The notes beneath the pieces are model-generated. The model was given only the letters and a program-made list of their open reading frames with translations, was not told the DNA's origin and searched no databases. Shown here piece by piece: positions 49,835-59,299 of a stretch of 64,000 nucleotides of DNA. The translations under genes and the position numbers were made by a program. How positions within the stretch are numbered: the stretch's first letter is position 1; each line of letters opens with the position of its first letter. The stretch is from Epithemia pelagica (Eukaryota; Bacillariophyta; Bacillariophyceae; Surirellales; Surirellaceae): assembly GCA_946965045.2 (NCBI GenBank), contig OX337230.1, positions 2,170,001 through 2,234,000 of the forward strand, written 5' to 3'.

Positions 49835-50338
49835 ATGGATGGCGATCACATCATCAAGCTGACCAGTAAAGATGGGGATGCATATGAGGTACCTATCAAA
49901 GTTGCTAAAATGTCAAAATTGGTAGTAGAGACGTTGGGTGGAGACGACGCTTTTGATGACGATGATGACGACGAACAAGAAGCCACGGAAGTTCCCTTAC
50001 CGAATGTGTCATCACCAGTTTTGGAAAAAGTGATTGCCTACTGCAAACACTATCAAGAGGAAGAAATGACACCTATCCAGACTCCACTGAAATCGAGTAA
50101 ATTGGAAGAGTTGGTACAGCAATGGTATGCAGATTTCGTGAAGGTACCCAAGAATATGCTTTTTGATTTGGTTGCTGCCGCGAACTTTATGGATATCAAA
50201 CCATTACTGGATTTGACTTGTTTGGCCGTTTCGATCATGATCAAGGGCAAGTCGGCAGCGGAACTTCGAGAAATGTTCAATATCTCACCAGGGTTTTCTC
50301 CGGAAGACGAACCGGCTCACGCCGAAACCGCGGCATAA
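49835..50338 (+). CDS. SKP1: SKP1, SCF ubiquitin-ligase adaptor, 167 aa
   Basis: ATG 49835, TAA 50336, no intron. The N-terminal BTB/POZ-like part begins IIKLTSKDGDAYEVP; an acidic loop (DDDDDDEQEA) follows; IAYCKHYQEE and then the F-box-binding C-terminal part with FDLVAAANFMDIKPLLDLTCLAVSIMIKGKSAAELREMFNI are diagnostic. The usual C-terminal NDFTPEEE is replaced by SPGFSPEDEPAHAETAA, close to the family form but without the WCED end. It links cullin-1 to F-box proteins. Length matches the family (about 160 aa). Confidence 0.96.
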   Translation: MDGDHIIKLTSKDGDAYEVPIKVAKMSKLVVETLGGDDAFDDDDDDEQEATEVPLPNVSSPVLEKVIAYCKHYQEEEMTPIQTPLKSSKLEELVQQWYADFVKVPKNMLFDLVAAANFMDIKPLLDLTCLAVSIMIKGKSAAELREMFNISPGFSPEDEPAHAETAA

Positions 50339-50654
50339 CAGGGCAGAGCACACAGGTTGTATCGATTGTGCGTGGGACTCTTACTTATAGATGAAATGAA
50401 AACTTATTAAAAATACCAGACAGGGTATCGTAATACTGGAGCCTTCTGAGTGACGACAGTAAGCGTAAGGCTCTGTATGAGTCATGCTCAACCCGCCCAA
50501 AGCGTGAGGTTTACCAAGCTGAACGACGAATTTTGTCCTGCAGTCGAACTATGACGGCAGTTGGTCCGTTCCAGCATGTTCATCGAGAAGGTGAACCTGC
50601 CTGGTGGTCTTTGTGTGACCTGTGAATGGAAATGAGTTCATGATGAAAAAGAAA
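50339..50654. other. Short convergent intergenic stretch
   Basis: The 3' ends of SKP1 and the J-protein gene meet here. Nothing else seen. Confidence 0.5.
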
Positions 50655-51236
50655 TCATCGAGATCGGTACTTGACTTGATCTCGAGGAATAAGCTCCAAC
50701 TTTGGACGAAGTCGTCTATAAGTGGGATCCCACGGCGCTGGCTGTTCCCATTGCCTTGTTACTGGGTTCATCCAGGCTTGTACCAGATTCTTGCTTATCC
50801 TCCGGTTTGGAGGGAGATATTGACTGTTGGTGATTGCCTTGTCGTTGTCTGCACTCTCAAAATATCTCACCACAGTGCCAAAGACGAACATTCCAATCGC
50901 TCCATACATCAAATTTCTTGGCCGGAGAATACCCTGCAATGCTTCCTCAAAGCCGGAGCTTGCGTTGAAGTTGTGCACACGTGGGCCTCTTCTGAATGAA
51001 CTTGGAGGAGTGCTAATGGGACCATGCCCTCCTCGGAGATATACGTCATATGCCTCTCGTTTCGCTTTGTCGGTAAGAACACTCGCGGCATTGGAGATAA
51101 CTTGGAAGCGCTGGGTGTTTCCGACACCAGCGACATCGGGGTGAGTGGTTTTGGAAAGTTTCCGAAAGGCAGCTTTGATTTCATCAGTGGTCGCAGACCG
51201 TGAGACTCCCAGCGTTTCGTAGTGATTCTTCTCCAT
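50655..51236 (-). CDS. J-domain protein with one membrane segment, 193 aa
   Basis: ATG at 51234-51236. Residues 4-67 are a J domain: HYETLGVSRSATTDEIKAAFRKLSKTTHPD with the HPD tripeptide near 33-35, then the helix with FQVISNAASVLTDKAKREAYD. One hydrophobic segment LMYGAIGMFVFGTVV lies near 108-122. The tail is basic with WMNPVTRQWEQPAPWDP. J domains stimulate Hsp70 ATPase; a membrane-bound form could act at mitochondria, plastid or ER, not decidable here. No Gly/Phe or zinc domain (type C). Confidence 0.9.
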   Translation of the reverse strand: MEKNHYETLGVSRSATTDEIKAAFRKLSKTTHPDVAGVGNTQRFQVISNAASVLTDKAKREAYDVYLRGGHGPISTPPSSFRRGPRVHNFNASSGFEEALQGILRPRNLMYGAIGMFVFGTVVRYFESADNDKAITNSQYLPPNRRISKNLVQAWMNPVTRQWEQPAPWDPTYRRLRPKLELIPRDQVKYRSR

Positions 51237-52180
51237 CGCTGTGCCTGTCCACAGTCAACGCTGCGCTTTTCCCGTCCGTCTTCCAATTTGCTAAGCAGTT
51301 TCGACCGAGTTGTTCATTGTTCCCATGATGGGCTGAGGTCATCGCGAGCGAGAAACGTCGTTTTGCGTCCGTCAAAATGCAGAATTATATCAGTCATCAT
51401 GTCAGTCAATCCTTGTCTGTGAAAAATGCTTACGTACGTCGATTCTCCCCACATGCGACTGAAATGGCGTTAACAGACGGTTGGAAGTCTGTAACAGTTG
51501 GCTACGTGTGCTTTGGAAGCAACCGCTCGGAAGTGTATTGGTCTCTACTCGTAGTCCATCTTACGGACAGCTGTCACGACGGGAGGATACGGAGACAGGA
51601 CAGACGTCGCCACCGCCCTTTTACTCTTATGTGACAAACAGTTTGTATATTGCCCTTCTCGTCCCAACGGATGAACAAAATGAAGGCTATACTAAATGTC
51701 TACACTCCACATGGGGGTGATATTTTCTTGGTCGTCAGTCGGAGTCTCGAAATGATTTCCTATCGGTACCGAGTTACCGACTGTTGTGTGACCAATAACT
51801 TGTGTTTGTCTGTCAACATCTATTTTCGCTAAGTATTAATATGTGTCGTGTGGGGATTGGAACGACATCGCCGAAAATGGCATGGGACATTATCTAAATA
51901 AATGATTCAGGGCAGTTGTTTTTATACTACTCCGACAACAATCTGATTTAAGGGATCCACTCGCGCCATGCGCTCTGGAAACGACGACGTGCGCCATGCC
52001 TCAAGTCAAAAACTAGCTGTGTTGTCGCGCCCACACTTCGTTTCCAAACCCTGACGCGCAGGGTCTCCTCCGCCAACGAATAGTTGAATTGAAGAGCTTT
52101 CCCTTGAGAGAGAGGACACGTTCATCTTTTTGGAGTTGGGCGAGGTTGTGTGTAGGAGTGTTGTGTGTTGATCGGCCACA
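51237..52180. other. Intergenic stretch of 0.94 kb, shared by divergent genes
   Basis: Lies between the starts of the J-protein gene and the coiled-coil gene. Several short ORFs, none with features of a gene; no RNA gene recognised. Confidence 0.5.
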
Positions 52181-54037
52181 ATGGAGGAAAGCGGGGTGGG
52201 AAAAGGGAACCAGAGTAAGGATGGAAGCCTTGCTCGATCTCAGAGCAGCTTGGAGTTGCTATCCAATACAGCGTTGGGCGTTGCAAAAGAAGGGGGTAGT
52301 TCTGGCAACAAGAACCGCACCGAAGAACAGGAGGAATCCGTTTCGGCAGACTCGGGCGACACCACAGAATCTGCTAGAGTCACTCCGTCCATTTCACAGG
52401 GATCCATAGCGGCTGCTGCGGCTGTAGCGGATTCGATAAATGGCGGCGCAGTCAATAAAGGGTCATCTAGGGACTTACAGGAGCATACAAAACGAGCCGG
52501 AGACGGATCACACCCGGTTTCGCGGATTCCATCCATAAAGCATCCAGGAGCGATGGTGTTATCGCAAGGATATGTCCCAAATTCGCCCTACTTTTCGCAT
52601 CCTTCGGTTGTAGTAGGAAGTGATCCGACGGGTCTTCCCATTGATCACTACAGTGGATCTTCTTTCCAGGTGGGCCCGCCGCTACCTCAACCTCCGCCTT
52701 TGCAGCCAACTTTTCTTCCAGAGAGTTACTATGCTCATCCACATTATTACACTGCGGCGAGTGGAGGTCCTGCTCATCATCCGCCTCCCGCCAGTCTTAA
52801 AACACTTGCACCTCCACCAGCTATGCAACAAGCGCCCCCAACTCCTCCGTTTGCAAATGCTTCTTCCAAACGGGGTGGACTGAATGCAACAACACACGCC
52901 GCGTTCATTCCGCCGCGCTCTAGCTCTGTTCGCATGTCATCTGCGCCAATAGAAGGCAATCCCGCACAGCTTTCTCCAACACCAACTCAGTATCAGGCTG
53001 TTGGGCGTCATCCTAGCTACCCTGTGTCTCATCCAAGTCTTGGACATACACAGGCTTCAACTGGACATGTTGCAAGCCTAAGTGGAGCGAATGATCCACA
53101 CCACGCGGTTCGGCCTGCGGCGCCCCTTGATCCTTGTGAGAGTTTTCAGTCTGATTCCACGGGATCTTTAGTATCGGAACAGAAATTTTCACATGGCAGC
53201 CACAAGTTACTGCCAAAGAAAAATCGCACAACCGAGAAATCTTTGGAAAAACAAGGACGGCCATTGACAATCGCAACAAAAGTTTCGAAGGATTCCTTCA
53301 CCGAGCTATCGACAGAGAATCAGCTGTTACAGGAACGAAATGCGGAACTTCAGCAAGAGCTGGAAAAGCGTGATCAGGAAATTGCATTTTTACGGAAGGA
53401 AGTAAGAGACTTGGATTTGAAAGTGAAGGAACTACGTCAGTTCCCTTCCGGAAAGATATCTCAAATCCCAATGGCGTAAGTGATCCATAGGCAGAGGGTC
53501 TTGGTGTTGCCTTTTTAGTGCGGAGGGCTCATTTGTGGTTTCATTTTTTGTTTCAACAGTGACATGCTTGAGATTATGCAGATCTATGGATCTGAGGTGT
53601 CGGATACGGTAATGCCACCCCGTAAACAAAACATTCAAAAAGCCTCTGTGATTCGCCAGTTCCGGCGATGGAATCCAAATTTCTTAAAGTTTTTCTTTTT
53701 CAAGGACGGTAAATGGCACCCGAAATTGGGAAAGGAGGGAGAGCTTGCTCGAAGAATGACTACACGGAAGAAAGGGTTGAAGACAAAACCCTACATTGGT
53801 GAACCAGAAGAATTGTCTCCACAGCAACCAAATCGTTCTCAAGAAGAAAATAATAAACAAGGTGAATCGTCCGACAATGATGACGCGGATCCTTCCCTTT
53901 GGACAATCCATAATAACACTCATACATCTGACCACGCGTCGGCGCCGGCATCTCCATCCAGTATGTCTCTGTCACCCGGGGGGAATCGAAAACGCAAATT
54001 GGACGATGACAACAAGACGAACAACAAGAATGGATGA
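52181..54037 (+). CDS. Coiled-coil protein of unknown function, 590 aa, two exons
   Basis: Exons 52181-53475 and 53560-54037; intron 84 nt with GTAAGT...CAACAG. The frame is 1773 nt. Residues 1-360 are Ser/Pro/Gly/His-rich and probably disordered. A coiled coil follows (TENQLLQERNAELQQELEKR and on, near residues 372-420). The second exon has a compact basic block with VIRQFRRWNPNFLKFFFFKDGKWHPKLGKEGEL and an acidic/Asn tail with a KRKL stretch that could be a nuclear signal. No DNA-binding basic region precedes the coil, so it is not a plain bZIP. I do not recognise the family; a nuclear regulator is a guess. Confidence 0.75.
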
Positions 54038-54342
54038 TGTCTTACAACATACACGCATTATTACAAGCATACACATACTACTAACATACATACACCAAGA
54101 ACGGGGATAAGACAAATACAAGAAGAAAGCAACCAACTGCGTGGAGAAATACGCTAAATGATCTGATCGGGGGAACACGCATGGGACAAGCAATTACCGA
54201 CTATAGACTGGATGAACCTACTAACATTAAAATAGATTTCACAATTTGACAACGGTTACTTCAGCGCCTGCTGTTCAACAATCTTGAGTACCGCAGTACT
54301 TTGGGCTTAGGGTAGATCTCCTAGGAGTAAACGGAAAACATG
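54038..54342. other. Convergent intergenic stretch
   Basis: 3' ends of the coiled-coil and LANC-like genes. ACATACA-type A/C-rich simple sequence at 54040-54100; nothing else. Confidence 0.5.
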
Positions 54343-55812
54343 CTACACGAACGAATACAATGGAAAATATATGGCATGCGTCTTTTTGTTGGAAGGATCT
54401 TCGGCCATATCTAACAGCAACAAACACAATCCACCCATACCTTCAAAGAGGCTGTACGGTCGATCTGGAATGTATTCCAACTTGGCTCTATGCTGCACAG
54501 CAAAGTCAACAAAACACTGAGCCTTTGTTCGAAAGGAATCATCCAGTTCGGACAGGGCCAAGAGGGTGTAGGCGTTACCTGAAATACCATGACACAATCC
54601 TACGCCTTTGCGAAGTAATCCTCGAGGCCAAATCACGTTATTGGCAATTTCGCATGCCATGTCTCGATATTTGACGCATGTTGCTTGATCGTTTTGGAAA
54701 ATACGAGCTGCCTGGAGCAACAAAAGGACATGACCCACAGCACCGTGGCACCAATGCACCAAGCGGTCAGTCGCCGGGTAATTGTTCGGTTCCGGGATGC
54801 TGCTTTCTAGATTGCCAGACGGATGCAAAAATTTTGTGTTCAATCGATCAATTGTTTGCCGAACCAGCGAAAGTAGTGAATAGGACTGGTCCAATTGTTG
54901 GAGTTCTTTCGGGTTCAGGGACAGCAGTGTTTGTAGAATGCCAACCACTCCGTGAGCTGCACCCAAAAAGAATTTATCGCGCCAATGCCATAAAAGTGGA
55001 AGACCATATTGGGAATAATGCTTAGCCATGGCTATACCCTGCTCCACAATGGTCTCTGCCAACTCCAAGACAACGTCGGAACCCAACTGTGGATCGTTCA
55101 ATTCGGCTCGCAAAAATAAAATGGTCTGAATGGCACCTGCACGTCCATACAAAATCTCACAGGCAGAGGGTGACAGGGGAGCTGCCTCCAAATCGTGTGA
55201 AAGCCCACCACGTTGTTCTTCTCGTCGATTTTTGTGGAAACGACGTTGATCCAGTGCAGTTTGACTCGTCATTGAATGCAGCCACGAAATAAGATACTCT
55301 GCAGACTGGCGAGCTGCGTCCGGTCGATTCAAACTGTAGAGGAGAACTGCTTCCATGGCTTTTGCTCCAACGTAGGGTCCTTCCAGCAATGTAACACGTA
55401 CATGTCGCCTATTGAAGTGTGATTCATGGTGAAGGGCTGCTTTTTGCGCCAGAAGCAATACTTTTTCCAACTGAGTGTGGTGCATGTGCTCTTCATAGCC
55501 TTGACCGGGACCGTTCTCACGTTTTCGCTTGCGAGTCGCAAGCATCAATTTCCAGTCAAGGTAGACCAGGGGACCAAGGGGACCATGATACAGATTTCCC
55601 AAGGAATGAGGGTGACAATGAACATGACCTTCTTGACACCATTGCGTCAATTGCATCGCCATTTCGAAATTTCGTTCCAACGTCTTTGCCGAAAAGGGAT
55701 CAAGCGGCCTGTGTCTGTCATGTTCGTCACCGTCTCCTGTCTGAAGCATGTAAGGGTTAGGAAAGTAACGACTTGCGTCAATATCATTCTGGTGGCATTC
55801 TGAGTTCGACAT
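54343..55812 (-). CDS. LANCL: LANC-like protein, 489 aa
   Basis: ATG at 55810-55812 (MSNSECHQND); upstream frame lacks another ATG. The double helical toroid of the LanC family shows as repeated GxxG-type motifs: LEGPYVGAKAMEAVLL, LYGRAGAIQTILFLR, LGAAHGVVGILQTLL, HWCHGAVGHVLLLLQAA, GLCHGISGNAYTLLAL and LFEGMGGLCLLLLD. Cys in WCHG, and Cys-His in LCHG, are the zinc ligands of the family. Eukaryotic LANCL proteins are reported to add glutathione to dehydrated residues; the same role here is inference. It is divergent from the gene at 55998. Confidence 0.92.
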   Translation of the reverse strand: MSNSECHQNDIDASRYFPNPYMLQTGDGDEHDRHRPLDPFSAKTLERNFEMAMQLTQWCQEGHVHCHPHSLGNLYHGPLGPLVYLDWKLMLATRKRKRENGPGQGYEEHMHHTQLEKVLLLAQKAALHHESHFNRRHVRVTLLEGPYVGAKAMEAVLLYSLNRPDAARQSAEYLISWLHSMTSQTALDQRRFHKNRREEQRGGLSHDLEAAPLSPSACEILYGRAGAIQTILFLRAELNDPQLGSDVVLELAETIVEQGIAMAKHYSQYGLPLLWHWRDKFFLGAAHGVVGILQTLLSLNPKELQQLDQSYSLLSLVRQTIDRLNTKFLHPSGNLESSIPEPNNYPATDRLVHWCHGAVGHVLLLLQAARIFQNDQATCVKYRDMACEIANNVIWPRGLLRKGVGLCHGISGNAYTLLALSELDDSFRTKAQCFVDFAVQHRAKLEYIPDRPYSLFEGMGGLCLLLLDMAEDPSNKKTHAIYFPLYSFV

Positions 55813-55997
55813 TGTCAATGCTTTGCTCTCAAAAGATTCTGGATTGTGGATGCAATCGCACGGGAATAAAAAGAAGCCCCAAACGCGAACTGTTCGCAAT
55901 TTCTACTCGGCCCCCCATTTTGTACCCCGGATTATGTTCTTTCAAAATGGGGGGGGTTGATGCCCTTGCCCCGTGACGCTCGACCGCAATTTGGACC
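55813..55997. promoter_or_regulatory. Bidirectional promoter region with two perfect inverted repeats
   Basis: 185 bases between divergent ATGs. CCCCCCATTTTG (55911-55922) pairs with CAAAATGGGGGG (55943-55954) around 20 bases, and GCGAAC-T-GTTCGC lies at 55885-55897. Both may be protein-binding or cruciform sites. Confidence 0.6.
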
Positions 55998-57053
55998 ATG
56001 GCCGAACCGAATGAACTGGAAGCCTGGAGGGAGGTCCACAGCACCCTTTTAAAGGCATGTGAACTGGCACAAGACTCTCTGAATGCACAGAAGATGCAGT
56101 ATCGATTCTGGGTGGAAGAAATATGCGCCAATCTCACAGATGATGGACATTTAGCACCAACTTCCATTTGGACACAACCCAAGCGACCTAATTTGGGTCA
56201 CAAACGAAAACCACAAACAGTTGGAGCAGGCAACACTGGAAAACGAAAGAAAAAGAGCATGACCGAGACTAGCAGTGCTTTTATGGACTCAGGTCTAGCG
56301 GAAGCAGATACAGTGCATGATAAGGAACATCAGAAGAAACCCAAAAAAATCAGGATCAGTCTAAAACATTCGAAATCGGAAAAGCATCAATCAGCAAAAA
56401 CGAAAACGCAGAAGATTTCTGGAAATGAGATCGATATTCATCCAAACGAAGATTTAGAAGCTTCATCACCCGCCGCCTCATCGGCAACGGACCCAAGTCT
56501 CATGGTACCGAGATATCCTGGAATTGCTCTGGCGAAGGCACAACAACAAAAAGGTTCACCCTATGACGCAAATTCCCCTGCGCTTAATGGTACATCCAAT
56601 ATGGGACAGGCAACAGTCTCACAAGTACCGTTGCACCAAGCTGTTGGAGGAACGTCCTCTCCTCATCAACAAGCGGCACTCCAACTTGCCATGAATCCAC
56701 AACCACAAAATCCACTGCAAATGATGGTACGTAGAACAAACTGGTGATGATTTCTATTTAGCGGTTTTATGGACTCATGGATTCATCTTTGGGTATTATC
56801 TCACTGTTTTCAGGCGGCGATTGCCTTTGGCGCGAGCAGTGCCCAAGTCTCGGGATATTCGCCCACCGGAGTATCCCCATCCCCCGCCAGTGGTGGCAGT
56901 CTTTATGGTGCTCTGAACAACCAAGGTACATTGGCGAACTATCCTCCTCCATCGTTTGGTACACGTCGTACATCTGCCACCACTACCTATGGTTCCATTC
57001 AGGACGTGGTGGATGACGAAGAAGATGATGAAGAGGATGACAATCCTTTCTAA
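55998..57053 (+). CDS. Unknown Lys/Gln-rich protein with acidic tail, 322 aa, two exons
   Basis: Exons 55998-56726 and 56814-57053; intron 87 nt, phase 0, GTACGT...TTTCAG. The N-terminal 50 residues form a helical segment (AWREVHSTLLKACELAQDSL) with LTDDGHLAP; then basic KRKPQTV...KRKKKS and KKPKKIRISLKH stretches that look like nuclear signals; then Gln/Pro/Ser-rich sequence; the last 15 residues are acidic and end DDEEDDEEDDNPF. This composition suits a nuclear or chromatin protein, but I recognise no family. Confidence 0.75.
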
Positions 57054-57484
57054 CAAGTCTCGTGAAATTAAGCTGGATGCGACTGTCCTTGCTCATCTGA
57101 CTTTGTTGACCACCAAATCATGTCTTGAATTGGTCCGTGGTTGACCCACAATCTCATCGAACACGGAAAAAGGCTTTCCGACAGCTCGCATGGAACTGGA
57201 AGTAAAAAGGAACCAAAGCATAGAATTTGTTCGAGCCGATCGTGACGCTACTGTGATGTCCTTGACGACAATGGTAACATGAAACGTCGCCCAGAAACGA
57301 AAAAATGCGGTTTGTATTTTGATATACTAAGTGATTCTTTTACATATCTCATACGTAGCGGTCGAGCGCTCTAATATCTAGCTATCTTCTAACACGACAG
57401 TTTTGTGGACATGTAGACGTCTCTGCTTTCCTCCGTTTGCCTGCTTTGAAAACATGCAATACATGCAAAATGCATATCATTGTC
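57054..57484. other. Convergent intergenic stretch
   Basis: 3' ends of the two flanking genes. No feature seen. Confidence 0.5.
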
Positions 57485-58222
57485 TCACTCTTTCTTCTCT
57501 TCAAACGTTTCTTTCATAACAGGAAACGTACGCACGGCAGCGGCCGTCTCCTTAACTTCTTTGAACGGAGCAGTAAGCGTCAAGACACCATCCGCCAAGA
57601 AAGCTTTCAAATTCTCTGTATCAATCTTCTCATCCAGAGTAAAAAACCTCTTGAAGACGGACTTCGATGAACCCTTCTTCCTCTCGGCAAAAATGAACAA
57701 TTCATCTCCCGTGACCTTCACTTTCAAGTCTTCAAGTTTGACTCCAGGAAGGTCCATCTTGAAAAACGCGTCTCCCTCAACTTCGGCCGGTGGGTCGAAA
57801 GGGGACGCCGTCACTTCGAACGGTTCGGGAATTGGAAACTTGGGGATCGTCACGGTCAGGACTCCGTCGACCAGACTGGCCTTGACGCCTTCAGGCTTCA
57901 CTGACTTTTTGTCAAGAGAAAATTTTCGTTGAAACTTGCAGACAACCTTGTCTCCGGTCTTTCGAACGGCATCGATGGTGAGGGTGAAGTTGTCTTCAGT
58001 AATTGTGACATCCTGGTCCTTCACACCGGGTAAGTCCATGGTGAGAGAAAAGGAATCCTCGAGTTCAAACACTTGCACGTTGCGAATAACGTGGACAGGC
58101 GTTTTTTCGTCAACCTTGTCGTTGTCTTCGTTCTCATGGTTGTTGGGCGTCCTGTTCGATACCAGGAAGTACGAGCTCGGGAAGAGCGGGGAGAATTCGG
58201 TCGTGCTACGAATAAGAATCAT
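57485..58222 (-). CDS. Small heat-shock protein with two alpha-crystallin domains, 245 aa
   Basis: ATG at 58220-58222 (MILIRSTTEF); an upstream in-frame ATG at 58330 would add 36 unlike residues. First alpha-crystallin domain about residues 45-125: FSLTMDLPGVKDQDVTITED, LTI, FSLDKK and DGVLTVTIPKFPIP with an IPI-type tail motif. Second about 140-230: FKMDLPGVKLEDLKVKVTGD, ERK, FFTLDEK and ADGVLTLTAP. Hsp20 proteins hold unfolding proteins; almost all have one such domain and 150-200 residues, so a tandem pair is notable. The acidic linker between lacks cysteines. No organelle signal is clear. Confidence 0.9.
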   Translation of the reverse strand: MILIRSTTEFSPLFPSSYFLVSNRTPNNHENEDNDKVDEKTPVHVIRNVQVFELEDSFSLTMDLPGVKDQDVTITEDNFTLTIDAVRKTGDKVVCKFQRKFSLDKKSVKPEGVKASLVDGVLTVTIPKFPIPEPFEVTASPFDPPAEVEGDAFFKMDLPGVKLEDLKVKVTGDELFIFAERKKGSSKSVFKRFFTLDEKIDTENLKAFLADGVLTLTAPFKEVKETAAAVRTFPVMKETFEEKKE

Positions 58223-59299
58223 GGTGCTGCTCAAAGGGCTTTGTGATTGCTTGTTTTTGTGTGTGTTCGGGTTACAGTTTTTGATGTGGTTTGAAATTAT
58301 GAGAACAGTCAAAACACAACATGAGAACATGTTTTCGATATGACTCCTCGATTTCGCTCTTCGAAGCTCGATTCACGGAGTCACGCAGAAAGCGAAGGAA
58401 TATGACTGTGATCACAATTGTACAAATGAGTCCCGTCCGAAAAAGAGTCATTTCGAATGTTCGATATCGTTGAATCCCGAACCTGAACCTCAGCTGACAC
58501 AAACACGACTGAGGTACCTGCCGTACAAGCTGGTTCACGTTGCGTAGTGCATGAGTATATTGGTGTAGAAGACTGTACCAAAAAAATCGTACATAAAATG
58601 CTATAGTGATTTTCCGCAGCACAGAGCACAGCACCCATGACAATGACAATGGGACGGCCGATGTTTGGGCAAATACGATGCCATTCATGGCCGCAAGCAC
58701 AAGAACTGCTGCAACTAATAGACGAAGTAGGTTAAATTTGTTTATATGGGCACAGCTAAGGAGATGGAGAATGATTGTCCACGATGCTCAGCAGTGGAAA
58801 TACGTTCACTCCTTGTGGAGACTGAACTACAGGTCGAAATGCGCGACACCCCTATGATTTCCTACTACTTTCATATCTACCCTATCGATTAGGTTGGGTG
58901 GTGCTTCGCATTTCCCCCGCGGATTGGCCATTGTCGCATGAAGCGGTCACTTGTGGTTATTGCATTTTGCATTTTACGATATGTGCGCGACAAAATGTGA
59001 GGAGCGTGAAAAAGTAACTGGTTCGAAACGCTGGGGTACTGTAGGCTAAAGTGTAGTATACAATTTCCCACTCTGAAAAACTCATGCACTTCGCAACGTG
59101 AACCAGCTTGTAGACCGTAGACTACCTATCCTTACTCTAGCTGTCGAAGCATGAGTAGCTCTCGCCATGTTTTCAAGGGACGGTTTTGTTGTCCGAGGAC
59201 GATTAACTTCTTTTATGAACTATGAACGTGATTGATTGAAGTATACTTCCTTTCTCCCTTTCCGCGCATCAAAATGAAACGACGACCACCAGCTAGCCT
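58223..59299. other. Intergenic stretch of 1.08 kb upstream of the Hsp20 gene
   Basis: TTC/GAA clusters (TTCGAA near 58356 and 58453) recall heat-shock elements but do not match the spaced consensus well. A 142-codon minus ORF at 58272-58700 has hydrophobic parts but no other support. Confidence 0.45.

Noticed and set aside
58272-58700. 142-codon ORF with hydrophobic segments upstream of the Hsp20 gene
   Set aside because: It would leave only 49 bases before the Hsp20 start and has no family similarity I can see; it may simply be AT-rich promoter sequence.
59010-59040. tRNA-like B box (GGTTCGAAAC)
   Set aside because: No A box, no cloverleaf and no acceptor stem at the proper distances.
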